Origin: Gluconobacter cerevisiae | GTDB lineage: Bacteria; Pseudomonadota; Alphaproteobacteria; Acetobacterales; Acetobacteraceae | Length of the DNA: 64,000 nucleotides | Direction of reading: 5' to 3' | NCBI RefSeq assembly: GCF_015244675.1 | Contig: NZ_JABCQO010000006.1 | Span: 116,872-180,871 of the forward strand | Shown here: piece by piece, positions 1 through 9,684 of the stretch | Layout of the letters: each line of letters starts with the position of its first letter | Position numbering within the stretch: position 1 is the first letter of the stretch | Translations under genes and position numbers: made by a program | The notes under the pieces: generated by a model | The model's database searches: none | What the model was told of the DNA's origin: nothing | Seen by the model: the letters and a program-made list of their open reading frames with translations, nothing else

Positions 1-164
1 AATATGCTTGTGAAATCCACAATGCCCCCAGGCCGAAAAAGTCTGAGCGGGGAAAGTGTGTTCCCGCAGGAGCCAGTGTGAAAGGGTGTCACGTTTCCTT
101 GAAGTGAGCAGTGTCAGGAAAATAACCTTGGCGAGAAGGGGAGATAGGCCCATATTTCTGGATT

Positions 165-767
165 ATGGCACATCATCATTCCCCCCTCGACGTCCTTCTC
201 TCCCGCGCCTCGACGGACCATCTCGTCGAGCCTCCGCCGAAGGGGGATGACCTCCGCACCATTCTCTCCGCCGGCCTCCGGGCCCCGGATCACGGGAAGA
301 TGCGCCCCTGGCGCTATACGGTGATCAAAGGCAAGCACCGCGAGGCTTTCGCTGATCTCGTGGTGGAGGCGATGGGGCGGCAGGAGTCCGATGCGCCTGA
401 GGCCAAGAAGACCAAGCGCCATCACCGCTTTTCCAATATGCCGATGATCATTGCACTGGGCATGCATCTTAAGCCAGACGGGAAAATTCCCGTCATCGAG
501 CAGGAAATGGCCGTGGCTGCAGGGGCAATGAACGTTCTGAACGCGCTTCACTCATCCGGATTCGGCGGAATGTGGGTGACGGGTCCGTTCTGCGAAGACC
601 GAATTCTGCTGACAGCTCTTGGGCTGCCCGAGCCACATCGTCTTGCGGGCTTCCTGTTCGTAGGAACGCCCGCGAAGCATTCCGATGAGCGCAAGCGTCC
701 CGAAATCGACGATTACATGGCGGTCTGGAAGGGCGATGCCATCAAGTTCGCCGCGGATGCCGGCTGA
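165..767 (+). CDS. Nitroreductase family protein (YdjA-like)
   Basis: A 200-residue protein resembling the short, YdjA-type branch of FMN-dependent nitroreductases, which reduce nitro compounds or quinones with NAD(P)H. The N-terminal segment with RAPDHGKMRPWRY (about residues 40-52) matches the family's RxAPSxxNxQPWRF-type flavin-binding motif, and the C-terminal half contains the usual GFGGMWVTG segment followed by a family-like FVGTP stretch. Length fits the YdjA group (about 185-200). A His triplet follows the start Met. The stop lies 11 bases into the next reading frame if that gene starts at 757, so the two are probably co-transcribed. The natural substrate cannot be told from sequence. 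Confidence 0.85.
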   Translation: MAHHHSPLDVLLSRASTDHLVEPPPKGDDLRTILSAGLRAPDHGKMRPWRYTVIKGKHREAFADLVVEAMGRQESDAPEAKKTKRHHRFSNMPMIIALGMHLKPDGKIPVIEQEMAVAAGAMNVLNALHSSGFGGMWVTGPFCEDRILLTALGLPEPHRLAGFLFVGTPAKHSDERKRPEIDDYMAVWKGDAIKFAADAG

Positions 768-1956
768 ACAGATGCGTTACGACGTTATTATCGCGGGTGG
801 TGGTCCGGTCGGGCTGGCTGCTGCAATTTCGTTTGCGCGGGACGGACGCAAGGTCTGCCTTGTCGAGCGGTCATCTGCGGATGTGCTGGCTGATCCGCCT
901 TTTGACGGGCGGGAAATCGCACTGACCCATCATGCGTCGGAATGGCTGAAGGCGGTCGGTGCGTGGGATGAGATTCCTGCTGGCAGCATCTGTCCGATGT
1001 ATACGGCCCGAATTGAAACCGGAAAGACCGGAAATCCGCCCCTTCTGTTCGATGCGCCCGCTAATGGCCCCGATGCGCTGGGGCATATGGTGGCGAACCA
1101 TCTGATCCGGCGGGCGCTGTATCGCGTGGTTTCGAGGACGCCGGGTGTGGACATCAAGGCCGGAGAGGGCATTGCCAGCTCATGGCACGATACGCGGTCG
1201 GCAGGCGTCGTTCTGGCTAATGGCGAGCGTCTTGAGGCTGATCTGCTGATTGCGGCGGACGGACGTTTTTCGCGCCTGCGGACTGAAGCCGGAATCGGTG
1301 CCATCGTGCACGATTTCCAGCGCAACATCATGGTTTGCCGGATGCGGCACCCCGAACCGCATGCCAATACGGCGCTTCAGTGGTTCGATGAAGGACAGAC
1401 GATCGCTCTTCTGCCGGTCGCAGCAGATGAGCGGCCGGGGTCCTGTTCATCGCTGGTTCTGACGCTGGAACCGGACGAGATTGCGCGTCTCAAGACACTC
1501 GACGGCAAGGCCTTCAGCGAGGACATCACCGCCCGCACGCAGGGGCGCATGGGCCCAATGACGCTGGAGAGCGCGCGTTGTGTCTATCCACTCAAGGCCG
1601 TGTATGCGCATCGCTTTCAAGCGCCGCGTCTGGCGCTGATCGGGGATGCAGCTGTGGGAATGCACCCGATTACGGCGCATGGATTCAATCTGGGCCTCAA
1701 GGGACAGGAAGTTCTGGCTCGGGCGATTGCGGACGGGCCGGGCGATGCGGGTGATCCGTCCGTTCTGGCGCGTTTCGAACGTACGCATCGTCTGGCGACC
1801 GCGCCGCTCTTTGCGGCCACCAATGCCATTGCGACCGTTTATACCCGTGATGAGGCACCGTTCCTGATGGCGCGTCGGGCAGGGTTGGCTGTGGCCAATC
1901 GGCTCCTGCCCTTCAAAGCGGCTGTAACGAACATGCTGATGGATCGTCAGGGCTAA
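757..1956 (+). CDS. UbiH/UbiF/COQ6-family FAD-dependent hydroxylase
   Basis: Flavoprotein monooxygenase of the UbiH/VisC family, which hydroxylates the aromatic ring of ubiquinone precursors. Visible motifs: N-terminal Rossmann dinucleotide-binding motif GGGPVGLAAA, a mid-protein AADGRFSRLR (the DG motif), and the C-terminal FAD-ribityl motif ALIGDAAVGMHPITAHGFNL (GD...HP). An in-frame start at 685 would run far into the upstream gene. ATG 757 (399 residues) or ATG 772 (394 residues, YDVIIAGGG right after) are better choices; neither has a strong Shine-Dalgarno, consistent with coupling to the upstream nitroreductase gene. Which ring position it hydroxylates (UbiH, UbiF or UbiI role) is not decidable here. 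Confidence 0.88.
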   Translation: MPAEQMRYDVIIAGGGPVGLAAAISFARDGRKVCLVERSSADVLADPPFDGREIALTHHASEWLKAVGAWDEIPAGSICPMYTARIETGKTGNPPLLFDAPANGPDALGHMVANHLIRRALYRVVSRTPGVDIKAGEGIASSWHDTRSAGVVLANGERLEADLLIAADGRFSRLRTEAGIGAIVHDFQRNIMVCRMRHPEPHANTALQWFDEGQTIALLPVAADERPGSCSSLVLTLEPDEIARLKTLDGKAFSEDITARTQGRMGPMTLESARCVYPLKAVYAHRFQAPRLALIGDAAVGMHPITAHGFNLGLKGQEVLARAIADGPGDAGDPSVLARFERTHRLATAPLFAATNAIATVYTRDEAPFLMARRAGLAVANRLLPFKAAVTNMLMDRQG

Positions 1957-1997
1957 GGCATCTGACGGTTCGGTTTCCGGATTGAAAGGGAATTACC

Positions 1998-3011
1998 GTG
2001 AAGGCTTTCGGACATCGACGCGGGACCCGCATGGACGAAGCTGACGCTCTGGTCGAGCTGGATATTCCGACGCCTGTTCCGGGGCCTCGGGATGTGATCG
2101 TGGAGATCCGTGCGGTTTCGGTCAATCCCGTTGATACAAAGCTGCGTTCGATGGACGCGCCGGATGGCGAGCCGCGCGTGTTGGGATACGATGCAGTCGG
2201 TACGATCGTTGCGACGGGCGGTCAGGTGCGCGGCTTTCGGGCGGGAGACCGGGTATTCTATGCGGGAAGCGCGCAGCGGCAGGGAAGTGATGCACGGTTT
2301 CAGGCCGTCGATGAACGTCTGATTGCGCTGGCTCCGAAAACGCTTTCGGATGTCGAAGCCGCAGCACTCCCTCTGACGGCCCTGACGGCTTGGGAACTGT
2401 TGTTTGACCGACTGGGTGTGCGATTGGGTGAGATGGATAATCCCGACGCGCTTTTGATCGTTGGCGGAGCGGGAGGTGTGGGATCGATCCTGACGCAGAT
2501 CGCGCGCCGTCTGACGGGACTGATGGTTATTGCCACAGCCTCGCGCCCCGAAACCACGGATTGGTGCCATGAGATGGGCGCCCATCATGTTATCGATCAT
2601 CGCAGGCCGCTCGATCAGGAACTGGCGCGGATCGGAATCCCTCAGGTGCGTTATGTTGCGGGGCTTACGGCCTCGGGGGAGCACCGGGATGCGATTGTGC
2701 GCTCTCTCGCTCCGCAGGGCGCATTGGCGCTAATCGACGATCCGGGCGAATTTGACATCATGCCTTTCAAGCGCAAATCTCTTTCGGTGCATTGGGAATA
2801 TATGTTTGCCCGCCCGATGTTCGAGACGCCGGATATGGCTGTTCAGGGGCGCATTCTGGGACAGATTGCTTCGCTTGTGGAAGCTGGCCTTCTGAAAACC
2901 ACGCTGCATGAGGTGCTGGAACCGATTGGCATTGCCAATCTGCGGAAAGCTCATGAACTGCTTGAAAGCGGTAAGGGTATTGGAAAAGTCGTGCTTTGCG
3001 GCTTTGAATAA
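1998..3011 (+). CDS. MDR-superfamily zinc-type alcohol dehydrogenase-like / quinone oxidoreductase
   Basis: A 337-residue medium-chain dehydrogenase/reductase. The N-terminal GroES-like domain contains VSVNPVDTKLR, and the nucleotide-binding domain has GGAGGVGS (about residue 155). The structural and catalytic zinc cysteines of true alcohol dehydrogenases are not visible, so this is probably a zinc-independent NAD(P)H quinone/enone reductase of the 'zinc-binding alcohol dehydrogenase family protein' type. It starts 41 bases after the hydroxylase, with GGGAATTACC upstream of the start codon, and could belong to the same transcript. Substrate unknown. Confidence 0.82.
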   Translation: MKAFGHRRGTRMDEADALVELDIPTPVPGPRDVIVEIRAVSVNPVDTKLRSMDAPDGEPRVLGYDAVGTIVATGGQVRGFRAGDRVFYAGSAQRQGSDARFQAVDERLIALAPKTLSDVEAAALPLTALTAWELLFDRLGVRLGEMDNPDALLIVGGAGGVGSILTQIARRLTGLMVIATASRPETTDWCHEMGAHHVIDHRRPLDQELARIGIPQVRYVAGLTASGEHRDAIVRSLAPQGALALIDDPGEFDIMPFKRKSLSVHWEYMFARPMFETPDMAVQGRILGQIASLVEAGLLKTTLHEVLEPIGIANLRKAHELLESGKGIGKVVLCGFE

Positions 3012-3015
3012 TCCG

Positions 3016-3501
3016 TTAGTTAAAATGCGCCCGTAGTAGCGGTGTTGACGAAATACAGAGCATGATCAGCCCGAATAGCGCCATCACCTTGATGACAAAA
3101 AAGCAGGCGTGATGGCGGGCATCCGCGCCGGTTGCCAGCATCATGAAGGGGTCCGGGTCAGGGAAACCGGTTTTGCTGCCGACCTGTATCAGTTCCAGCG
3201 CGCGCTGACGGTTAGCGGCCGCCTGCGCACGAGGGCGTGTCATTTCCGTTCCAGAAATGTCAGCTTTCTCGTATAGTGCGATGAGATAGAGTTCCAGATC
3301 TTCGCGACGATATGCGATCTTCTTATCTGGAGTTTGGGTCCGTGCCGGTCCTGTGCCGAGGAGGGTCAGCAGCTTCATTCTGCGTTCCGGCAGCCCCAGA
3401 TGGACTGCGGCTTCTGCTATAGAGAGGGTTTTGGAGCGTACGGGCAGGTGGAGAACCTGACCGATTGTTGTCTGGCCGGAAAGATGTGTCGGGGATGGCA
3501 T
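3016..3501 (-). CDS. Small HTH-like protein with C-terminal membrane segment
   Basis: I do not recognise this 161-residue protein. Residues about 25-75 (SIAEAAVHLGLPERRMKLL ... KIAYRREDLELYLIALYE) look like a MerR/excisionase-type helix-turn-helix, with a second motif in which a reaction to a hydrophobic groove follows an Arg-rich helix. The C-terminal 30 residues (FFVIKVMALFGLIMLCIS) form one likely transmembrane helix. It could be a membrane-anchored DNA-binding regulator or a protein that merely shares the fold. It converges with the oxidoreductase gene, leaving a 4-base gap, and lies downstream of nothing on its own strand. Confidence 0.55.
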   Translation of the reverse strand: MPSPTHLSGQTTIGQVLHLPVRSKTLSIAEAAVHLGLPERRMKLLTLLGTGPARTQTPDKKIAYRREDLELYLIALYEKADISGTEMTRPRAQAAANRQRALELIQVGSKTGFPDPDPFMMLATGADARHHACFFVIKVMALFGLIMLCISSTPLLRAHFN

Positions 3502-3595
3502 CGGTCTGGATCCTGTCCTTGCGGAACGGTCTTGACCTTAAGAGCAGGGCCTCCGGAAATCGAGCATTTCGCGGAGTCCTGCGGTATATTTTTAA

Positions 3596-6031
3596 TCAGG
3601 CTGTCGTGATGGCGATGCCTTCGGAACGGAACCGGCGGAAGACGTCGAAAAGAATGGCATCCTGCACGCTGCTGGCGTCCCGGGCGGAGGTGAGGGCAAC
3701 ACTCAGGGTCACAATCAGACTGTCTGCCGTAATGGCACTGACCCGGACTTTGGGTGCAGGTGTTGCGAGGACTTCATCGCGATGTGCTGCAACTTCGAGC
3801 AACATGGATTTCGCTTTTTCCGGATGCGTCGCCACCGGAACCTGAAATGTCAGGTTGAGAGTTCCCGTCGCCCCACTCAGCGTGGCGTTTTTGACGCTCG
3901 TCGTGATGAACTGGGAGTTCGGAACAATCATGGTCGAACCGTCGCTCAGCCCAATATCGGTCGCGCGGATGCTGATGCGTTTGATATCCCCCCGCGTCCC
4001 GGCGATCTCGACCATGTCTCCAACGCGCACCGGTCGCTCAGCCATGAGAATAACGCCGGAGACGAAGTTCTGCACGATGGATTGCAGACCAAAACCGATA
4101 CCGACCGAGAGGGCGCTGACCACCCAGGTCAGGTTTTGTACGGATACCCCGGAGATGGACAGGATTCCGAGACCGACGAGAATCCACGAGCAATAGGTGA
4201 AGATGCTGAGGATCGACGTACGACTGCCGATGTCGAGACGGGTGGTGGGGAAAAACCGGTCTCTGATCCACATCCGGGTCTGACGGATAGCGTAATAGGC
4301 GACTACGGCCAGCACGATGACCAGAACGACTGTGTCGAGCGAGATCTTTACGCCGTGGATGGTATTACCGACGAACAGCAGCCAGAAGCGACTGGTGATG
4401 TCTGTCACGCTGAAGTTGCCATCCGTTTGGGCGATGGAAAACAGCAACAAAAGCAGCAGGATGTTTCCAAGCCCGGAAAGGATGACCCCGATCTGGGACA
4501 GGCGGCGTTGCGGCAGCCCAAGCTGAATCAGGCGCCGACTGAAGAAGCCCCCTTCTGAAAACAACCGTTCCAGCACGTCGCGCCAGCATAACCCCAGGAG
4601 CGCCACAATGGCTACGCCCGTTCCCAACGACAGCAACCAGCCGTTGAGCGTGAAGGCAAAGGCCACATAGCCCAGCAGGATGGAAATAACCGTTATGGCC
4701 AGAATCAGACTGGACACACCCAATGCAGATGGGGCGAAGCCGCGTGTATCGTTCTGGTTTCCCAGCCTGCGGAATGTATCTACAGCGCACAGACCGATGG
4801 CAATTGAGAACGCGATTTCCAACAGAAGCTGAAGTGTCTGACCGAAAGCATCCTGAGCCTGAAAGGCGCGCAACAGATCCAGCAGAAGAATGCTGATGGC
4901 CAGAATCCAGTCCACCCCCCGAAGTGCCTTACGCTCGCCGGGGTTGCCTTGTGCCAGAACGCCGCTGCGTCCGAAAACCGGCAGTCCGGCGCCGATGATG
5001 AAGCCGCAGACGGGGATAGTCTCGCCAATGACGGAACCGATGGGACCGCCGCCATCAGGCAGTACTGCCGCAGCCCAGATGAACCATGTCAGCGTGGCGA
5101 TCAGGGCTTCCAGCGCGCCATTAAGCGTGATGGCAATGATGCTGGCAGAGAGAGCCTCCTTGACGCTGTCCTCGGTAGCGGGACGGAAATGGGCGCCACA
5201 GCGTTTGAGCAGACGCAGCATCAGCGGCGAACTGAAACCAATGGTTACGAACGTGACGGCGCAGCCGATCAGGAGATAGAGCCAGTCTGCCAGAACGCCG
5301 CCCGCATGAAGCGAAAAACGGTTCTCGGCACGCTCGGTCAGGAGCGTGTTCCAAAAGCGTGGAGCCAATGGAGAAACCGTGTGTTCAGACAATGCCGCCT
5401 GTTGCAGTCGTGAGCGGCGGGTATTGATGGCCGTGTTAAGTTGCTGTGCCTGAAGATTATAGAGCTTGGCCCGTATCAGGGCTGATTTCACAGACCGGGC
5501 ATTCTGCTGCATCTGCTGGCGCTGTGCAGTGACGGAGGCGTCTTCGTTTTCCACGGCATTTGGACCGAGGATCTTCAGGAAAGACTCAATGATGTTGTCA
5601 TAGGACTGGATTTGCGTGACCGCGTCCTGAGTGCTCTGCTGGACTTTCTGGATTCGGGACGACAGGCTTTCGAGCTCGCTATTTCCCGTATTGCCGTCTT
5701 TACGGTTCAGAGTAGCAAAGACCTGTTGCAGGGCCGTGACGTTATCGTCGAGTTGACGCCCGATAGCGGCAGAGACCGCAGTCCAGCCAAGGCCGGAACT
5801 TGCGGGGTCACGCGGCGAATCTTTCCCTGTGTCTTTCGGCGCAGGTTTGGAAGAGACGGTACTTGTCTGGGGCGCGACGGCTTGTGGAGCAGCGAACGCC
5901 CCCGGGGGTACCAATCCTGCGAATACCAGCCCAACGGAAAGCATAAAAACACTCAGGCCATGCCTACAAACGGCTCCGGAACGCTGTCTGTTTAAAGATC
6001 TAGAGGCGCGCGCGGCAGGCCGTTTGGTCAT
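3596..6031 (-). CDS. Mechanosensitive channel, DUF3772/MscS family
   Basis: Large MscS-type channel of about 811 residues, far longer than E. coli MscS (286) and in the MscK/YbiO/DUF3772 size class. A basic N-terminus and signal sequence are followed by a periplasmic coiled-coil region rich in Gln (about residues 60-200), then roughly ten hydrophobic helices. The conserved MscS core lies near the C-terminus: a pore-lining helix with LSVGIGFGLQSIVQNFVSG, followed by the beta domain with VRVGDMVEI and IVPNSQFIT. It would release solutes on hypo-osmotic shock. ATG 6031 (MTKRPAAR) is chosen over 6109 because the extra 26 residues precede the signal sequence without adding a recognisable domain. 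Confidence 0.88.
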   Translation of the reverse strand: MTKRPAARASRSLNRQRSGAVCRHGLSVFMLSVGLVFAGLVPPGAFAAPQAVAPQTSTVSSKPAPKDTGKDSPRDPASSGLGWTAVSAAIGRQLDDNVTALQQVFATLNRKDGNTGNSELESLSSRIQKVQQSTQDAVTQIQSYDNIIESFLKILGPNAVENEDASVTAQRQQMQQNARSVKSALIRAKLYNLQAQQLNTAINTRRSRLQQAALSEHTVSPLAPRFWNTLLTERAENRFSLHAGGVLADWLYLLIGCAVTFVTIGFSSPLMLRLLKRCGAHFRPATEDSVKEALSASIIAITLNGALEALIATLTWFIWAAAVLPDGGGPIGSVIGETIPVCGFIIGAGLPVFGRSGVLAQGNPGERKALRGVDWILAISILLLDLLRAFQAQDAFGQTLQLLLEIAFSIAIGLCAVDTFRRLGNQNDTRGFAPSALGVSSLILAITVISILLGYVAFAFTLNGWLLSLGTGVAIVALLGLCWRDVLERLFSEGGFFSRRLIQLGLPQRRLSQIGVILSGLGNILLLLLLFSIAQTDGNFSVTDITSRFWLLFVGNTIHGVKISLDTVVLVIVLAVVAYYAIRQTRMWIRDRFFPTTRLDIGSRTSILSIFTYCSWILVGLGILSISGVSVQNLTWVVSALSVGIGFGLQSIVQNFVSGVILMAERPVRVGDMVEIAGTRGDIKRISIRATDIGLSDGSTMIVPNSQFITTSVKNATLSGATGTLNLTFQVPVATHPEKAKSMLLEVAAHRDEVLATPAPKVRVSAITADSLIVTLSVALTSARDASSVQDAILFDVFRRFRSEGIAITTA

Positions 6032-6115
6032 GCGGTGTGTATTCCGTTCAGTGTCTTGGTGGGTTTTCAACGGTTTGCAGGGACAAGGGTTCGATTGGCA
6101 CGGAAGCACGGATAC

Positions 6116-6150
6116 GAAAAAGGCATCTTTTCCAAAACTGAAAAGATGCC
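6116..6150 (-). terminator. Rho-independent terminator of pyrD
   Basis: A perfect 11-bp inverted repeat (GGCATCTTTTC, loop of 7, GAAAAGATGCC; 6122-6132 with 6140-6150). Read on the minus strand it is followed by a run of U (the A-tract at 6116-6121 on the plus strand). It lies 41 bases past the pyrD stop, on the pyrD strand, and separates pyrD from the channel gene. Confidence 0.85.
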
Positions 6151-6190
6151 CTGAACTCCGAAAAGTACTCCGTGTAATCCTGCTGGCAGA

Positions 6191-7264
6191 TTAGTCCTGC
6201 CAGTCAACGCCATGAGCGTCTGCAATCGACTCAAAGCCGTCGCGACGCATGGCTTCGAGCAGTTCCTGTTTCAGGCGGCTCAGGATGCCAGGCCCCTGCA
6301 GCACGAAAGACGAATAGATCTGCACCATGTCTGCGCCCATGCGGATGCGGGCAAGAATGTCCTCGCCAGTTTCAATGCCGCCGCAGGAAATCAGCGCCAG
6401 TCGACCCTTGTTCAGCCTCGAGACAATCCGCAGCACGTCCCGCGAACGGGCTGCCAGAGGCCGTCCGGACAGGCCGCCGGTTTCGCGGGCTGCCGGATCA
6501 CGCAGGGTGGCTGGGCGGGCTATGGTCGTGTTGGTCAGGATCAGGCCCTGCGCACCTCCGTCGATGGCAGCCTCAAGGATCGGCTCGTAGGAACTGTCAT
6601 CCAGATCCGGTGCGAGCTTGATCAGCAGGGGTGGCCGTTCGGGATTGCGCGTGTTGATGGCCGTGAGAAGTTCTTTCAGCATGGCTGCCGACTGAAGATC
6701 GCGCAGGCCCGGCGTGTTGGGCGACGACAGGTTCATTGTAATGTAGTCGGCATACGGCCGCACGCGAGCCACGAGTTCCGGATAATCCCGTAATGGGTCG
6801 GAGCCGGTCTTGTTGATGCCGATATTTACACCCAGCGGAACGGTCGGGCCGCGCATCCTGCCATTGGGCATCGGGCGGTGCAGACGGGCGAGGCGTCTGC
6901 AGAAGCGGTTTACGCCGCAGCCATTGAAACCCATGCGATTGATGATCGCACCGTCCTCAACCAGCCGGAACAGGCGCGGACCCGGATTGCCGGGCTGGGG
7001 GCGAGGTGTCACGGTCCCGGCCTCGATATGCCCGAAGCCCAGCTTTGCGAGCGGGCGAATGGCGCGGGCATCTTTGTCGAACCCGGCAGCCAGGCCGATC
7101 GGGTTGGGAAAGCGCAGGCCGAGTGCGCGGGTCGAGAGAGCCGGCACATCTTTCGGGGCCTGACCACCGAGGCCAAGAGCGAGAGAGTGAATGGCGAGTT
7201 CATGTGCCGTTTCGGTGTCGAAGCGGTGCAGAAGCGGGGTGACGAGCGTTCCGAGATCGATCAT
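6191..7264 (-). CDS. pyrD: Dihydroorotate dehydrogenase (quinone), class 2
   Basis: Oxidises dihydroorotate to orotate in pyrimidine synthesis, passing electrons to membrane ubiquinone through FMN. The 357-residue length, an N-terminal amphipathic extension (about residues 1-40) and the Ser catalytic base in NLSSPNTPGLRDLQ mark the membrane-associated class 2 enzyme. Other family motifs are GLAAGFDKDA, GAGTVTPRPQPGNP-like (here EAGTVTPRPQPGNPGPRLFR) with its conserved Arg, and ISCGGIETGED near the C-terminus. It has its own terminator downstream and divergent transcription upstream. Confidence 0.96.
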   Translation of the reverse strand: MIDLGTLVTPLLHRFDTETAHELAIHSLALGLGGQAPKDVPALSTRALGLRFPNPIGLAAGFDKDARAIRPLAKLGFGHIEAGTVTPRPQPGNPGPRLFRLVEDGAIINRMGFNGCGVNRFCRRLARLHRPMPNGRMRGPTVPLGVNIGINKTGSDPLRDYPELVARVRPYADYITMNLSSPNTPGLRDLQSAAMLKELLTAINTRNPERPPLLIKLAPDLDDSSYEPILEAAIDGGAQGLILTNTTIARPATLRDPAARETGGLSGRPLAARSRDVLRIVSRLNKGRLALISCGGIETGEDILARIRMGADMVQIYSSFVLQGPGILSRLKQELLEAMRRDGFESIADAHGVDWQD

Positions 7265-7377
7265 GAGTCGTTTCCATAGCCTAATCCGTGCTGTGAAGCA
7301 TCCACCTCACGGCTTTGGGTGATGTCTGGTGGCGTTTTATCTTGGCGGTAACGCAGGGACACGATAGACGCGAACTC

Positions 7378-7617
7378 ATGTCCGGTGCCCCTGCTGCTGA
7401 ATCTTATGACGAGCCTTATCTGGAGACGTGCTGTCGCTCGACGTTGCACCGGCTTCTGCTGTGTGCCGCGACGGGCCGCCCGACAGGTCTGAAAGATCAG
7501 CCTTGTCTGGAGCGGCTGCAAAGACTGGGACTGTCCCAACTGCGCGATGACGGGCGTTTCGTAATCACACAAGATGGTTTGAAGCGGCACAGTGAAGAAA
7601 TCGGCCCAACGGGCTGA
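7378..7617 (+). CDS. Small conserved-looking hypothetical protein
   Basis: A 79-residue protein I do not recognise. The start at 7378 (MSGAPAAESYDEPYLETCC) is preferred over 7315, whose 21 extra residues look like translated leader. It has a vicinal Cys pair (residues 18-19) and further cysteines, and a C-terminal part (LGLSQLRDDGRFVITQDGLKRH) with a winged-helix-like beta-hairpin character. It lies between the divergent pyrD and the convergent hydrolase gene, ending 2 bases before the latter's stop. Codon use is GC-rich like the neighbours, which supports it being real. Confidence 0.5.
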   Translation: MSGAPAAESYDEPYLETCCRSTLHRLLLCAATGRPTGLKDQPCLERLQRLGLSQLRDDGRFVITQDGLKRHSEEIGPTG

Positions 7618-7619
7618 GG

Positions 7620-8441
7620 TCAGGTTTTCAGAAACTCCAGAACGGCACGGTTGAACTTTTCAGTTTCGTCCAGAAAAACCATGTGAGCACTGTCTTCGAA
7701 GTCCATGCCCGTGCAGTTGGGCATGTTCTGTGCGACCCAGGCAGGGCCTTCGGGGTTCAGTATCGTGTCTTTTCGGGCCACCATCATCAGGGCTGGGAGC
7801 GTGAAGCGCGGCAGGATATCGCGCCAGTCCTGCGTGGTATGATCGGCCATCATGGAGCTGCGGGCGTGAGAGGGGCTCTGCGCCATTTCCCGAAGTAGGA
7901 AGGCCTTTTCCTCTTCCGCAAGCGGATGACAGATACAGTTTTCCAGATTGGTCCGGTCGAAATCTTCCGGGGTAAGGGTCAGTTGCTGCTGCACGGCCGT
8001 CAGACCGGCCTGATCGTAACAGTCAGAGTGACCGAGCTTCCAGTCGGAAGAATAATACTGTTTCGGGGTCTGTTGAACGAAAATGGCATTGCGGATGCGC
8101 TCAGTCCCGAACAGTTCCAGATACGACCAGATGACCGGACAGCCGATCGACCACCCCAGAACCGTGACATCCCGGAGGTTCAGCGCCACCAGCAGGTCCC
8201 GCAGATCGGCGGCCAGACGCGCGATCCTGTAACCGTGTGACGGTTTTTCTGAACGTCCATGACCGCGTAAATCTATGGTGATGACGCGGGCCTGCTCGGA
8301 GATCGGGCCGACGTTACGATGAAAGAAGCGTCCCGAGAACGTCCAGCCATGAATCATGACGAGGGGCCGGCCGTGCCCCTGCTCCTCGTAATGGATAAGG
8401 ATTCCGTCACTGGTCGTGATATGCGGCATGGTCTTCCCCAT
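7620..8441 (-). CDS. Alpha/beta-fold hydrolase
   Basis: A 273-residue alpha/beta hydrolase of the haloperoxidase/esterase type. Seen: oxyanion region MIHGWTFSGRFF, the VITIDLRGHGRS strand, the nucleophile elbow LGWSIGC (Ser in GxSxG), the acid strand ...MMVARKDTILNPEG, and the catalytic His in FEDSAHMVFLDE. The open frame extends to 8627 and would overlap dusB on the opposite strand; ATG 8441 (MGKTMPHIT) or 8429 (MPHIT) are reasonable starts and remove a 62-residue tail with no family homology. Substrate unknown. Confidence 0.85.
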   Translation of the reverse strand: MGKTMPHITTSDGILIHYEEQGHGRPLVMIHGWTFSGRFFHRNVGPISEQARVITIDLRGHGRSEKPSHGYRIARLAADLRDLLVALNLRDVTVLGWSIGCPVIWSYLELFGTERIRNAIFVQQTPKQYYSSDWKLGHSDCYDQAGLTAVQQQLTLTPEDFDRTNLENCICHPLAEEEKAFLLREMAQSPSHARSSMMADHTTQDWRDILPRFTLPALMMVARKDTILNPEGPAWVAQNMPNCTGMDFEDSAHMVFLDETEKFNRAVLEFLKT

Positions 8442-8562
8442 GAAAGCGTTGGGCGGGTAGGGTGCAGAAACTGTCACAGAACATAGCGCGCGGACCGTAG
8501 GGCGGGTTGCGTTCAAAGGAGCGTTTGCGCTTGCGAGAGTGGGGCGGTAAATTGACTGGGCC

Positions 8563-9669
8563 ATGACTGCTTCCCCTTCTTCTGATCCATCTGAAACCGC
8601 CGCTCCGAACCGTGTTCTGAAACCCATTGATCTGGGGCAGGGCGTGGTGATCGAGGATCCGGTGATCCTTGCCCCGCTTTCGGGTGTTACGGATCTGCCG
8701 TTCCGTCAGCTTGCGCGCGATCTGGGAGCAGGGCTGGTGGTGTCGGAAATGATCGCCTCCTGGGCGATGATCCGCGAGAACGAGAACACCATGCGTATGG
8801 CCCGTATGGCCGAACGCGGTCCCAATGCGGTCCAGCTTGCGGGTTGCGACCCCGAGGCTATGGCGCAGGCGGCAAAGATTTCAGTCGATGGAGGCGCGAA
8901 CCTTATCGACATCAATTTCGGCTGCCCGGTGAAGAAAGTCGCAATCGGGCAGATGGCTGGCTCCGCGCTGATGCGGGACGAGGTTCTGGCCGGAAAGCTG
9001 CTGGAAGCAACGGCACGGGCCGTGAATGTACCGGTCACGCTCAAAATGCGCATGGGCTGGGATCACAACTCCCTCAATGCGCCGCGTCTGGCGAAAATCG
9101 CGGAAGAGAGCGGCATCCGGCTTGTGACCGTCCACGGTCGCACCCGGCAGATGTTCTATAATGGGACGGCGGACTGGCGCTTCGTTAAAACGGTGAAGGA
9201 TGCAGTGTCGCTGCCGGTCATCGTCAATGGCGACATCAACACGATCCGCGATGCGCGTGAGGCGCTGCATCAGTCTCAGGCCGATGGCGTCATGATCGGG
9301 CGGGGTTGCTATGGTCGCCCGTGGTTCACGGCGCAGGTGGCGCAGTCCCTGCGGACCGGCGAGGATGTGCCGGACCCTGATCTGGCGACCGAAAAGGAGA
9401 TCGCCCTGCGTCATTACCGCATGATGCTCGATCATTTCGGCGAACGTCCGGGACTGCGGCTCGCGCGCAAACATGTCTCCTGGTATTCCGCCGGTCTGCC
9501 GGGATCTGCGACGTTCCGCTCCACGATCAATAATGTCGATAACGCCGCTGAAGCCATCGCGCTGCTTGAAGGCTTCTATGACCGTCATATCGAAGCCGGT
9601 GTTGTGCGGAACCGCGAAGCCGGACCAGCAGGCAGTCTGAGCCGCGACGGCACGCGTGAAGCGGCCTGA
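8563..9669 (+). CDS. dusB: tRNA-dihydrouridine synthase DusB
   Basis: FMN enzyme reducing uridines in the tRNA D-loop. Seen: the substrate/FMN motif [21 protein letters not shown], the catalytic Cys in [35 protein letters not shown] and the GRGCYGRPW phosphate-binding end. At 368 residues it has the family's usual TIM barrel plus a helical C-terminal domain. In alphaproteobacteria it usually precedes ntrB-ntrC-ntrY-ntrX; here ntrB is missing and a reduced ntrC-like gene follows 15 bases later. Confidence 0.95.
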   Translation: MTASPSSDPSETAAPNRVLKPIDLGQGVVIEDPVILAPLSGVTDLPFRQLARDLGAGLVVSEMIASWAMIRENENTMRMARMAERGPNAVQLAGCDPEAMAQAAKISVDGGANLIDINFGCPVKKVAIGQMAGSALMRDEVLAGKLLEATARAVNVPVTLKMRMGWDHNSLNAPRLAKIAEESGIRLVTVHGRTRQMFYNGTADWRFVKTVKDAVSLPVIVNGDINTIRDAREALHQSQADGVMIGRGCYGRPWFTAQVAQSLRTGEDVPDPDLATEKEIALRHYRMMLDHFGERPGLRLARKHVSWYSAGLPGSATFRSTINNVDNAAEAIALLEGFYDRHIEAGVVRNREAGPAGSLSRDGTREAA

Positions 9670-9684
9670 GATCATGCGCCGTTC

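Noticed and set aside
1953..2684. 243-codon minus-strand frame opposite the MDR oxidoreductase
   Set aside because: Arg/Gln-rich shadow of a gene with a clear Rossmann motif.
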